Positions 1 to 6,847 of a stretch of 18,740 bases of DNA are shown piece by piece (within the stretch, counting starts at the first letter, position 1; every line of letters starts with the position of its first letter). The position numbers and the translations under genes are program-made. The notes below the pieces were generated by a model. It was not told where the DNA came from and made no database searches. It saw only the letters and a program-made list of their open reading frames with translations. The stretch comes from Desulfobacteraceae bacterium UBA5623 (lineage in GTDB: Bacteria > Desulfobacterota > DSM-4660 > Desulfatiglandales > Desulfatiglandaceae): contig DIKH01000127.1 in the NCBI GenBank assembly GCA_002424495.1, positions 1 to 18,740 on the forward strand, written 5' to 3'.

Positions 1-403
1 TGATGTCTTTGATCAACAGTGCAAAAACCCCGTTTTGTACAGAGACATTTGCAGGGGCAACTGTGTAAGGATTTCGGCCCGTCAGGAGCTGAAGGCCGTC
101 CCAGAGATAACGGTAAATATCATCTGAGAGCTGAGGTTCACTAAAGACAAAGATAAGCCTTAGAAAAGCTGCAACGGCCATAATCACCCACGGAGACAGG
201 TTGATCGCATCTATTTCACCAAGATAGAAGATCAGACAGATAAGTCCTGTAAGTAAGGCTGTAAGGCCGACCAGCATCGGGATAGCTTGACTTAAGTCCT
301 TTTGGACCGCCAGGAGACAGTAAAGGACGGTGATGAAAAAGACCATACCCCAACAAATAAACCTTCGTGGCATCGGCGAAGTGTATGACTTGCTGTTTGT
401 CAC
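1..403 (-). CDS. GT-C type integral-membrane glycosyltransferase, N-terminal part (runs off the left edge)
   Basis: An open minus-strand frame starts with GTG at 403 and is still open at base 1 (134 codons visible). An AAGGA ribosome-binding site lies 7 bases upstream of the GTG, which favours it over the in-frame ATG ten codons later. Residues about 14-100 contain at least three hydrophobic membrane segments. They are followed by the motif SDDIYRYLWDG and then GRNPY. That acidic loop motif is typical of polyprenol-phosphate-sugar-dependent membrane mannosyl/glycosyltransferases (GT87/GT39-like, GT-C fold), in which the Asp pair sits near the active site on the outer face of the inner membrane. 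The protein would transfer a sugar from a lipid-phosphate donor to a cell-envelope acceptor; the acceptor cannot be told. The gene is divergent from the small ORF at 537, with 133 bases between them. The family call is fairly safe; the exact subfamily is not. Confidence 0.75.
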   Translation of the reverse strand, partial: MTNSKSYTSPMPRRFICWGMVFFITVLYCLLAVQKDLSQAIPMLVGLTALLTGLICLIFYLGEIDAINLSPWVIMAVAAFLRLIFVFSEPQLSDDIYRYLWDGLQLLTGRNPYTVAPANVSVQNGVFALLIKDI

Positions 404-536
404 TTTGTTATCCTTGTTTATAACCGTTCAAATTAGCACGCAGGAACTGTGCTTACCAATTTTTTTTAAAATGGGCAATGTCTAAATAGATCTATTCCGG
501 ATATTGCATGAGAACAAATCTAAGAGGAGAAGTATC

Positions 537-656
537 ATGAAACAAAGAAGTTATTCACCGATTGCTGGCCTTTTTGCCATCATGCCCATGGATACATATA
601 TTACCGTGGGTGTCTTTAAAAACTACGTTGAAAGAGATGAGGAGAAGGTGCTATGA
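537..656 (+). CDS. 39-residue ORF, translationally coupled to the downstream rhodanese gene
   Basis: ATG at 537 is preceded by a strong Shine-Dalgarno (AGAGGAGA, about 6 bases away). The frame runs 39 codons and its TGA (654-656) overlaps the ATG of the rhodanese gene (653-655) as ATGA, the classic arrangement for translational coupling. The peptide begins MKQRSYSPIAGLFAIM, has one short hydrophobic stretch at about residues 9-17, ends in a charged tail and has no cysteine. I recognise no family. It could be a leader peptide controlling the sulfurtransferase, a small partner protein, or simply a translated upstream ORF. A 12-bp palindrome AATAGATCTATT (485-496) lies 40 bases upstream and could be an operator; I see no convincing promoter hexamers in the 133-base gap. 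Confidence 0.5.
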   Translation: MKQRSYSPIAGLFAIMPMDTYITVGVFKNYVERDEEKVL

Positions 657-2560
657 AAAGAAAAGTTCTGTTTGCACTCACGTTAATGCTGGTTTTAACC
701 TTGGCAGTTTCAGACGTCAGTTTTGCAAAACTGCTGGCTTCCCAACCTGAATTTCCCAAAAAAAAGCTGCTGGTATCGGCTGATTCTGTTGAGAACAGCT
801 TAGGTGAAAAAAATATCGTTATCATTGATGCACGTACATCAGGTTACGATACTTCGCACATACCAGGAGCTATCAATATCAAATTCAGCGATTATTTCAC
901 TGCTGGATCAGGTCTTCTCCCTGTTGCTGATCTGAACAGTAAGCTGAGCGCTGCAGGCCTTAAAAGAAGCATGACTTTTGTTATATATGATAATACAACA
1001 GCTTCATTTGGGGCAGCCGGGCGCATATTCTGGATGCTGGAATATCTGGGGTGCAGGCGTGTGCATGTACTTGATGGCGGATGGGATAAATGGGTTGCTG
1101 ATGGAAGAGCAGTTGAGGCCACTGTCAACACTCTTCCGGCGAATAAATTTAAGGCCACTGTGAAACCGGCCCGGAAAGCAACAAAAGACAGTATTGCGAA
1201 AAAGCTCGGTACCGAAAAATTTGCCATAGTCGATTCACGCACTGATGAGGAATACATTGGGTGGCAGCTTTACGGAGAGGCCCGCGGCGGGCATATACCT
1301 GGTGCTGTGCAGATACCTTACGAATGGTTTTTTAATTCAGACAAGACAGTTATGAAATACAGTGAACTCAAGACAATGTTTGAATCACGTGGAATTACCA
1401 GGAAGAAAGAAGTTACAGCATACTGTACAGTGGGTATACGCAGTGGCTTTGTATACTTTTTATATCGTCTGATGGGATATCGCAAGGCGTCGAATTATGA
1501 CGTCTCCATAGCTGAATGGAGCGCTGATCCGTCTCTTTCTATGGAAAAAGCTCCCAATTTTTCTACAATCGTTTATCCTTCCTGGGTCAAGGCGCTTATT
1601 GATTATCACGCCCCTGACAGTACAACTGCGCCGCCGCCGGAATATCCTTATGACAGGGATCATAAGTACCTGATTTTCGAAACCCAGTGGGGAAGTTTCG
1701 AGGATATGGCCAATGGTTGGGCGGATGATTCCTATTTAAATGGACACATTGCCGGCGCCATACACTCCAATTCGGATGTTTACGAAAATGGCTATCCTCG
1801 CTGGTTTCTTCTTCCGGATGATCAGCTAAAGTCTGCCATGGGCAACATGGGTATCACGGCCGACACCAGCGTCGTGGTATACAGCAACAGCCCTATCTTT
1901 GCCGCTCGTCTGTGGTGGATACTGAAATATGGAGGAGTTGAGGACGTGCGCTTGTTGAACGGCGGTTATAATGAATGGGTTGCTGCGGGTTATGAAGTGG
2001 AGACAGCGATTAATGAACCTGTCGCAGTAACATATGAAGGCACACCTGACCATGGGCTCATAGCCGCAACGGATTATGTCGAGACAAACTATAATAACGC
2101 TGACGTAATTTTAGCCGATGTCCGAACCTATGATGAATATATCGGATTGGTTAGCGGCTACAGTTATGTGGTGAATAAAGGCCGCATTCCCGCGGCCATT
2201 TGGGCCTTTAATGCAGATAACCCGGATCGCGAATACCTTGACGGTGACGGTAGCCTCAGGAGCTATGCTGATGTTCGCTCCATGTGGGAGGAACTGGGCA
2301 TCCAATCAACAGATCTGGACACAGAATTCGACAAAGAGGTCATCTTTTATTGCGGCAGCGGCTATCGCTCAAGCCTGGCTTTCATTTATGCCTATTTGAT
2401 GGGCTGCCAAAATGTGCGCAACTACTCGGACGGATGGGAAGGCTGGAGTACAAATTACATCGAGGATCCAGATTATGTGGCTGATCCAAATGTGCCTGGA
2501 AGCACGGATGGATGGATTCAGGATCCTTCAGGCCGGCCAGTGGAAACCGGAGCCCCCTGA
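653..2560 (+). CDS. secreted sulfurtransferase with four tandem rhodanese domains
   Basis: The 635-residue protein begins with a Sec signal peptide (MKRKVLFALTLMLVLTLAV, ending near SFA at 23-25), so it acts in the periplasm or outside. Four rhodanese domains follow: about 40-155, 180-295, 335-450 and 465-600. Domains 1 and 3 carry the HIPGA/HIAGA and LDGGW/LNGGY landmarks but have no cysteine in the active-site loop (YDNTTAS at 112-118; YSNSPIF at 410-416). Domains 2 and 4 have the loop Cys: CTVGIRS at Cys258 and CGSGYRS at Cys567. The layout is therefore two thiosulfate/mercaptopyruvate-sulfurtransferase-like units (inactive plus active domain), duplicated in tandem. Known members move a sulfane sulfur through a cysteine persulfide; the substrate here is unknown. 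A GAGGAG ribosome-binding site precedes the ATG, inside the upstream small ORF. The usual family length is about 280-450, so this is about double. Confidence 0.9.
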   Translation: MKRKVLFALTLMLVLTLAVSDVSFAKLLASQPEFPKKKLLVSADSVENSLGEKNIVIIDARTSGYDTSHIPGAINIKFSDYFTAGSGLLPVADLNSKLSAAGLKRSMTFVIYDNTTASFGAAGRIFWMLEYLGCRRVHVLDGGWDKWVADGRAVEATVNTLPANKFKATVKPARKATKDSIAKKLGTEKFAIVDSRTDEEYIGWQLYGEARGGHIPGAVQIPYEWFFNSDKTVMKYSELKTMFESRGITRKKEVTAYCTVGIRSGFVYFLYRLMGYRKASNYDVSIAEWSADPSLSMEKAPNFSTIVYPSWVKALIDYHAPDSTTAPPPEYPYDRDHKYLIFETQWGSFEDMANGWADDSYLNGHIAGAIHSNSDVYENGYPRWFLLPDDQLKSAMGNMGITADTSVVVYSNSPIFAARLWWILKYGGVEDVRLLNGGYNEWVAAGYEVETAINEPVAVTYEGTPDHGLIAATDYVETNYNNADVILADVRTYDEYIGLVSGYSYVVNKGRIPAAIWAFNADNPDREYLDGDGSLRSYADVRSMWEELGIQSTDLDTEFDKEVIFYCGSGYRSSLAFIYAYLMGCQNVRNYSDGWEGWSTNYIEDPDYVADPNVPGSTDGWIQDPSGRPVETGAP

Positions 2561-2564
2561 ATGG

Positions 2565-2601
2565 AGCTGAAATGATTCTATCTTAACTCTCAGCTTTTTT
2601 T
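2565..2601 (+). terminator. probable rho-independent terminator of the rhodanese gene
   Basis: Five bases after the rhodanese stop codon, AGCTGA (2565-2570) pairs with TCAGCT (2590-2595) and is followed directly by a run of seven T (2595-2601). The stem is only 6 bp and the loop 19 bases, so this is a modest terminator. Its position and T-run support the call. Confidence 0.45.
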
Positions 2602-2685
2602 GCAGGGACGTGTTTTTTTCAATTCCAAAAAAATACTCATGATAACTGTCAGGGATATGCCGTATCCCCCCACCTTTTGCACAAA

Positions 2686-2726
2686 CGTTCACAGGTTTTC
2701 CGCCCAAGGCATTAAACCTGTGAACG
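2686..2726. repeat. REP-like extragenic palindrome (13-bp perfect arms)
   Basis: CGTTCACAGGTTT (2686-2698) is the exact reverse complement of AAACCTGTGAACG (2714-2726). The 15-base loop holds a small inner stem, GCC (2702-2704) with GGC (2708-2710), flanked by symmetric 3-base unpaired stretches. No T-run follows on either strand, so it is a poor terminator. Thirty bases to the left is a second small hairpin, GGGATA/TATCCC (2652-2668). The nested form suggests a dispersed repetitive extragenic palindrome, but no second copy is in this window. Confidence 0.5.
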
Positions 2727-2817
2727 CCATCAAAAATCCGTTGGGTTGCCTTTATCCGGCATGAGGGTTACTGCAACCACAGTTCTATTCCTGCATCAAT
2801 TTCACAGCTATTTATAA

Positions 2818-3063
2818 CGCTATATTTCATTTCACCGGGGGGCTTGCGTTGTACGGTCTTCACACGGTCCGGCTCCCTGCGGATGGAATTTCATCAACGC
2901 TGGGCAATCGTGGCTCATGATAAATTTTTGTTTCTTAGCCCGGACACTTCTTATCCTGATATTTTCATGGCAAAGAGGTACCTGGATTGCTATCCCTTTT
3001 TTTGCTATCTTCCCATTTGGTTTTTGCATTGTGATCATTAAAGAGGTGCGAGAACAGGCCTGA
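2818..3063 (+). pseudogene. hydrophobic C-terminal ORF remnant in the gap before the cysteine synthase gene
   Basis: This frame is open for 81 codons from just after a TAA at 2815 to TGA at 3061. It contains one ATG at 2917 (48 residues from there), without a visible ribosome-binding site. The last 48 residues form two membrane-like segments (around NFCFLARTLLILIF and IAIPFFAIFPFGFCIVII), with an aromatic and basic turn between them and a charged end (KEVREQA). This pattern resembles the C-terminal end of a polytopic membrane enzyme more than random sequence. I cannot assign a family. It may be a relic, or a small membrane protein starting at 2917. Other frames over the same bases show nothing better. 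The rest of the 2602-3204 gap contains only the hairpins and the promoter described separately. Confidence 0.25.
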
Positions 3064-3136
3064 AGTCCAATGTTGTGATTTTTAGAGGATAATTCAGAAT
3101 TTATTTTGGGATTCAAATCTCTGCTATCCAATCCGG

Positions 3137-3165
3137 TTGAAAAAATAAAAAGATTCATTTAATAT
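3137..3165 (+). promoter_or_regulatory. candidate sigma-70 promoter for the cysteine synthase/CysRS-like gene
   Basis: TTGAAA (3137-3142) is separated by exactly 17 bases from TAATAT (3160-3165). This is a 5/6 match to the -35 consensus and a 4/6 match to -10, in an A/T-rich stretch. Transcription would start near 3172, about 65 bases before the ATG at 3238. Confidence 0.35.
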
Positions 3166-3237
3166 CCCACAAAATTCAACTGATGGAGACCGGACATCCT
3201 CACTGTGTCTTCAAAATCGGAACCGGAGCATAATGTA

Positions 3238-5556
3238 ATGGATGCAAAACTCAACAACATACTGGATCTTATAGGCAAAACGCCTGTGGTCCCTATAAGC
3301 AGACTCAATCAAAACAAAGATGTTGAGATACTCGCAAAGCTTGAGCTCTATAACCCGGGAGGATCTATAAAGGACAGGCCAGCGCTCTATATGATCGAGG
3401 AGGCGGAAAGGAGCGGAGAGCTTACAAAAGACAAGATTATCCTTGAGGCCACCAGCGGTAACACCGGCATCGGTCTCGCCCTTGTTGCGGCGGTAAAAGG
3501 GTACCGTATCCTCCTGACAATGTCAGAGGCGGTCAGCCAGGAGAGGGTGAAAATCCTAAAGGCAATGGGTGCTGAGGTGCATTTTACTTCTGCTAGGATG
3601 TCAACAGATGGGGCTATCGAGTATGTGTATAACCTTATGAGGGAAGAGCCTGAAAAATACTGGCTCGCCGATCAGTTCAATAACGAGGCGAACTGGAAGG
3701 CCCACTACTATGGAACTTCCATGGAAATTTGGGAGCAGACCGGCGGAAACCTTGATGCGATTGTGGCCACAATGGGCACTACAGGCACCCTTATGGGGCT
3801 TAGCAGACGGTTTAAGGAGCTGAAACCCGAGGTCAGGATTGTGGGGGTCGAGCCCTATATGGGGCATAAAATTCAAGGTCTTAAGAACATGAAGGAATCA
3901 TACCAGCCAGGCATTTTTGAAAAAGAACGGCTGGATCGTGTCATCCACATTGAAGATGAAGAGGCCTATGAGACAGCCAGGCTGCTTGCCAGGAAGGAAG
4001 GGTTTTTTGTCGGGATGAGCTCAGGGGCGGCAATGGCCGCTGCCTTGAGGATTGCCAGAGAGATGGAAAAGGGCCGAATTGTTGTCATTCTGCCGGATGG
4101 TGGAGAGAGATACCTGAGCACTTCCCTTTTTGCGACAAAAAAGAGTTCAGGACTCCTTATCTATAACAGCCTGAATCGGAAAAAAGAGGAATTTGTCCCG
4201 ATTAAAGAAAACCACGTCACCCTTTATTCGTGCGGCCCGACCCTATGCGAGTTTATCCGTCTGGACCATGTAAGGCGTTTTCTGTTTTCTGATCTGATCA
4301 GGCGCTATATGCAATTTAAGGGCTATCAGGTCACACATGTCATGAATGTCACTGATTTGGATGACAGGACCATTGAAGGCGCTGAAAAGGCGGGCATGCC
4401 AATAAAGGATTTTACCAACAGGTATTACCATGCGTTTATGGAAGATATCGACAGCCTCAATATATTGAGGGCCGCTGCTTATCCCCGGTCAAGCGAACAT
4501 GTGGACTATATGATAGAACTCACCCAACGGCTGCTTGAAAGGGGGTATGCCTATGAGAAATTCCGTTCCGTTTATTTTGATATATCGCGTTTCAGGGACT
4601 ATGGCAGGCTCTCACGAATTGATCTGGAAAAGATCAAGATCGGCAAGACAGTGGACCTTGACCAGTATGAAAAGGATAATCCCCGTGATTTTACGCTTCT
4701 TAAGAGATCAACCCTTAATGAACTGAAAAAAGGCATATTTTTTAAGACCAAGTGGGGTAACGTAAGACCCGGATGGCATCTTGAGTGCGCTGTTATGGCC
4801 ATTAAACATTTTGCCGGAAAATATGATATCCACACTGGGGGGATAAATCTCATATTTCCACACCATGAAAATTCAATCGCCATAAGCCAGGCCCTGACAG
4901 ACAACATCCCCGCGAATTATTGGCTCCATAATGAAACAGTGACGCCAAACAGTGAAAGGCCCTTCGATACTTCAGGAGAGGAAAATATTACACTGAGGAA
5001 TTTAATCGAAGAGGGCTATAGTGGCAGACAAATTCGCTACTGGATGCTTAGCCGCCATTACCGGAAGCAGATTTACTTCTCACGAACAAAACTTGGGGCC
5101 GTAGAAAATACGATTAACCATCTTGATAACTTTGTGCAAAAAATTCATCATTGCCGGTCCGCAAATGATAATCCTGATACGGATCAGGCGATATATGATC
5201 TAAAGCACAAGTTTACTGAATCAATGGATGATGACTTTAACACCGCCGGTGCTCTGGCTGCCTTGTTTCAATTTACCCACAGACTAAACAGGATAATAGA
5301 CAAGGAGGGCCTTTCCCCTTCAGGAAAAAGGTCGGTCCTTGAGGCGCTGGAAAATATCAATTCAGTCCTGGATGTCATGGATCTAGGGCAGGCGGAGTCA
5401 GATAAAGACATCGAGGCCCTGATTGCCCAAAGACAACAGGCCAGAAAGGACAAGGACTGGCATACTGCGGACATTCTGCGCAACAAGTTGAAAGAGATGT
5501 CCGTAGAGGTAATTGACTCAAAAGACGGGCCTGTGTGGCGGAAGATTGGAAAATAG
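3238..5556 (+). CDS. fusion of CysM-type cysteine synthase with a degenerate cysteinyl-tRNA synthetase-like module
   Basis: I start at ATG 3238 (GGAG nine bases upstream; 772 residues). GTG at 3205 is possible, but its GGAG is too far away. Residues 1-300 are a PLP-dependent O-acetylserine/O-phosphoserine sulfhydrylase of CysM type: NPGGSIKDR with PLP lysine K45, EATSGNTGIG, the phosphate loop GTTGTLMG, and DGGERYLST. Residues about 303-772 align along the whole of CysRS, including the Zn/cysteine pocket (C332, C517, H542), RPGWHLEC, FPHHEN, the DDDFNTAGA thumb helix and the C-terminal anticodon-binding region ending GPVWRK. However, HIGH is replaced by RLDH (341-344), KMSKS by RPFDT (574-578), and the fourth zinc ligand (Glu238 in E. 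coli) by Ser546. ATP-dependent cysteine activation therefore looks lost or changed, while cysteine binding and perhaps tRNA binding may remain. The gene stands alone and converges on the DUF362 gene 33 bases away. Confidence 0.9.
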   Translation: MDAKLNNILDLIGKTPVVPISRLNQNKDVEILAKLELYNPGGSIKDRPALYMIEEAERSGELTKDKIILEATSGNTGIGLALVAAVKGYRILLTMSEAVSQERVKILKAMGAEVHFTSARMSTDGAIEYVYNLMREEPEKYWLADQFNNEANWKAHYYGTSMEIWEQTGGNLDAIVATMGTTGTLMGLSRRFKELKPEVRIVGVEPYMGHKIQGLKNMKESYQPGIFEKERLDRVIHIEDEEAYETARLLARKEGFFVGMSSGAAMAAALRIAREMEKGRIVVILPDGGERYLSTSLFATKKSSGLLIYNSLNRKKEEFVPIKENHVTLYSCGPTLCEFIRLDHVRRFLFSDLIRRYMQFKGYQVTHVMNVTDLDDRTIEGAEKAGMPIKDFTNRYYHAFMEDIDSLNILRAAAYPRSSEHVDYMIELTQRLLERGYAYEKFRSVYFDISRFRDYGRLSRIDLEKIKIGKTVDLDQYEKDNPRDFTLLKRSTLNELKKGIFFKTKWGNVRPGWHLECAVMAIKHFAGKYDIHTGGINLIFPHHENSIAISQALTDNIPANYWLHNETVTPNSERPFDTSGEENITLRNLIEEGYSGRQIRYWMLSRHYRKQIYFSRTKLGAVENTINHLDNFVQKIHHCRSANDNPDTDQAIYDLKHKFTESMDDDFNTAGALAALFQFTHRLNRIIDKEGLSPSGKRSVLEALENINSVLDVMDLGQAESDKDIEALIAQRQQARKDKDWHTADILRNKLKEMSVEVIDSKDGPVWRKIGK

Positions 5557-5589
5557 GCCTTAGTCCATGACGGGTCCTTATGGTCTATA

Positions 5590-6678
5590 TCATATCGGAT
5601 ATCCTTTAAAGAATCTGCCCCAGGCAGTATTTGCCATAACCGTTTCCATAATGGGTTTTCCTGCCAAAGGCCACCATACATGGTCATGGTAGACATATGA
5701 ACCAAGGACAAACAGATAGACAAGGGGGGTATGGAAAAGAAGCTTCTGAATCTTCTTTAATGGGCTGAACCAGAAGAGGTCCCCAAAGCGACTGGCGAAA
5801 TTATCCCCTACCGAAAATTTAAAGTCCATATCTGAGATATCCTCGCCTATAATGTTAATCTCATCTATCCTCCCTGTTCCGAGGCCATCTTCATGGGCTA
5901 GCCTGATATAGGGGATATTCATGGGATCAAAACCCATAATTTTTGCCGCTACTGCGTCAATAGCGACAGAATCGGCGCTGGCAAGCATCAGCCCCTTTTC
6001 CACCGGGATCATAGTTCGCGGCCCCGGTCCACTGCCGCAAAATGTGCCGTCCATCACGGTAAAGATTCCGGTGTGGATTTCCTTCTGGATGGCGAGCAGG
6101 TCAACTAGAGTCTCATGTATGTGGCTGTGGGTATAATGCCTTCGCGTGTTTAGAAGCCCACCGAAGGCATTTTTCATGGAACCTGTGGTGGTTGTGTATA
6201 TGTGACACTTTACCGTGGGCATATGAACTATGTTTTTTCCGCGAAAAAACCCGGGGATTTTGATGCCCTTCGGATAAATTCTGTCCAACACCTTCATAGC
6301 GGCCTTGGGCTCATATGTCTCCCAGTTGATGTCATGTGGAAGGAAATTGTAGATCTCCCGGATATTGTGGCGCAGATATACAGGTTTGAGTTTGTTCGAT
6401 CTCCCTCCCTTGAAAGGGTCTGTGACTACGGTATTGTTGTGTACGGCGATAAGCCTGTCAAATCCAGCCTGTTTGAGCCCCTGTATAGTTCCTTCAAGTT
6501 GCCAGGGGGTGGTGTTGGCGGATAAAAAGGGCTTGTGCCAGGAGATATTGTCCTTGAGGATGGTTGTGTTATTGCGATCAAGGCTTTCTTTGAGACCTGC
6601 CAACGCCATAATTTCAGGGATCTCCCCCAGGACCTTTTCAGGGGCTGTCCTTCGAATGACAACAGTACTTTTATCCAT
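5590..6678 (-). CDS. DUF362 family protein
   Basis: The 362-residue protein starts at ATG 6678, which has AGGAG eight bases upstream. A longer frame to 6747 exists only because the adjacent repeat element happens to be open, and I reject it. The DUF362 core is clear: a strand with hydrophobic-Lys-Cys-His (VKCHIYTTTTGSMKNAFGG, about residues 180-198), the typical K-N-x-x-G step, then FTVMDGTFCGSGPGPR (about 228-243) and SADSVAIDAVAAKIMGFDP (about 255-273). There is no ferredoxin-type 4-Cys cluster, unlike some DUF362 proteins. The C-terminal about 60 residues add a hydrophobic patch (LVYLFVLGSYVY). Function in this family is unknown; redox or metal-cofactor roles are only suggestions. It lies downstream of the UbiA-family gene on the same strand, separated by the 151-bp element, and may be co-transcribed with it. 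Confidence 0.85.
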   Translation of the reverse strand: MDKSTVVIRRTAPEKVLGEIPEIMALAGLKESLDRNNTTILKDNISWHKPFLSANTTPWQLEGTIQGLKQAGFDRLIAVHNNTVVTDPFKGGRSNKLKPVYLRHNIREIYNFLPHDINWETYEPKAAMKVLDRIYPKGIKIPGFFRGKNIVHMPTVKCHIYTTTTGSMKNAFGGLLNTRRHYTHSHIHETLVDLLAIQKEIHTGIFTVMDGTFCGSGPGPRTMIPVEKGLMLASADSVAIDAVAAKIMGFDPMNIPYIRLAHEDGLGTGRIDEINIIGEDISDMDFKFSVGDNFASRFGDLFWFSPLKKIQKLLFHTPLVYLFVLGSYVYHDHVWWPLAGKPIMETVMANTAWGRFFKGYPI

Positions 6679-6691
6679 TTGTTTTTCTCCT

Positions 6692-6842
6692 GAGCCAGTT
6701 TCAAAACGCCCGCTTTTGCCCAAGGTCAAGGAAGGCGATCCCGCCATGGCGGGATTAACCGCCGATATATTGAATATCTCGGGGATTAAAATCTGAGCCT
6801 GACGCAGAGATTGGGCAAAAGCGGGCGTTTTGAAACTGGCTC
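6692..6842. mobile_element. MITE-like element with perfect 32-bp terminal inverted repeats
   Basis: The 32 bases at 6692-6723 (starting GAGCCAGTTTCAAAACGCCC) are the exact reverse complement of 6811-6842. The 87-base interior encodes nothing but contains the perfect 18-bp palindrome ATCCCGCCATGGCGGGAT (6738-6755) and a weaker GATAT/ATATC pair near 6764-6778. The element fills the space between the UbiA-family stop (6848-6850) and the Shine-Dalgarno of the DUF362 gene (about 6687-6691), and transcribed RNA would fold into one long hairpin. No target-site duplication is evident right at the ends. It could be a non-autonomous transposable element, a REP-type composite repeat, or an attenuator-like structure. 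Confidence 0.6.
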
Positions 6843-6847
6843 TACTG

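Noticed and set aside
2832..3158. Minus-strand ORF of 108 codons in the gap before the cysteine synthase gene
   Set aside because: No ribosome-binding site, no recognisable domain and atypical composition; the plus-strand hydrophobic frame over the same bases is more protein-like.
3205..3237. GTG start at 3205 for the cysteine synthase fusion
   Set aside because: Its nearest GGAG is about 17 bases away; the ATG at 3238 has GGAG at nine bases and gives the usual cysteine synthase N-terminus.
5590..6747. Longer version of the DUF362 gene starting at 6747
   Set aside because: The extra 23 codons lie inside the inverted-repeat element, do not resemble the family, and the ATG at 6678 has a well-placed AGGAG.
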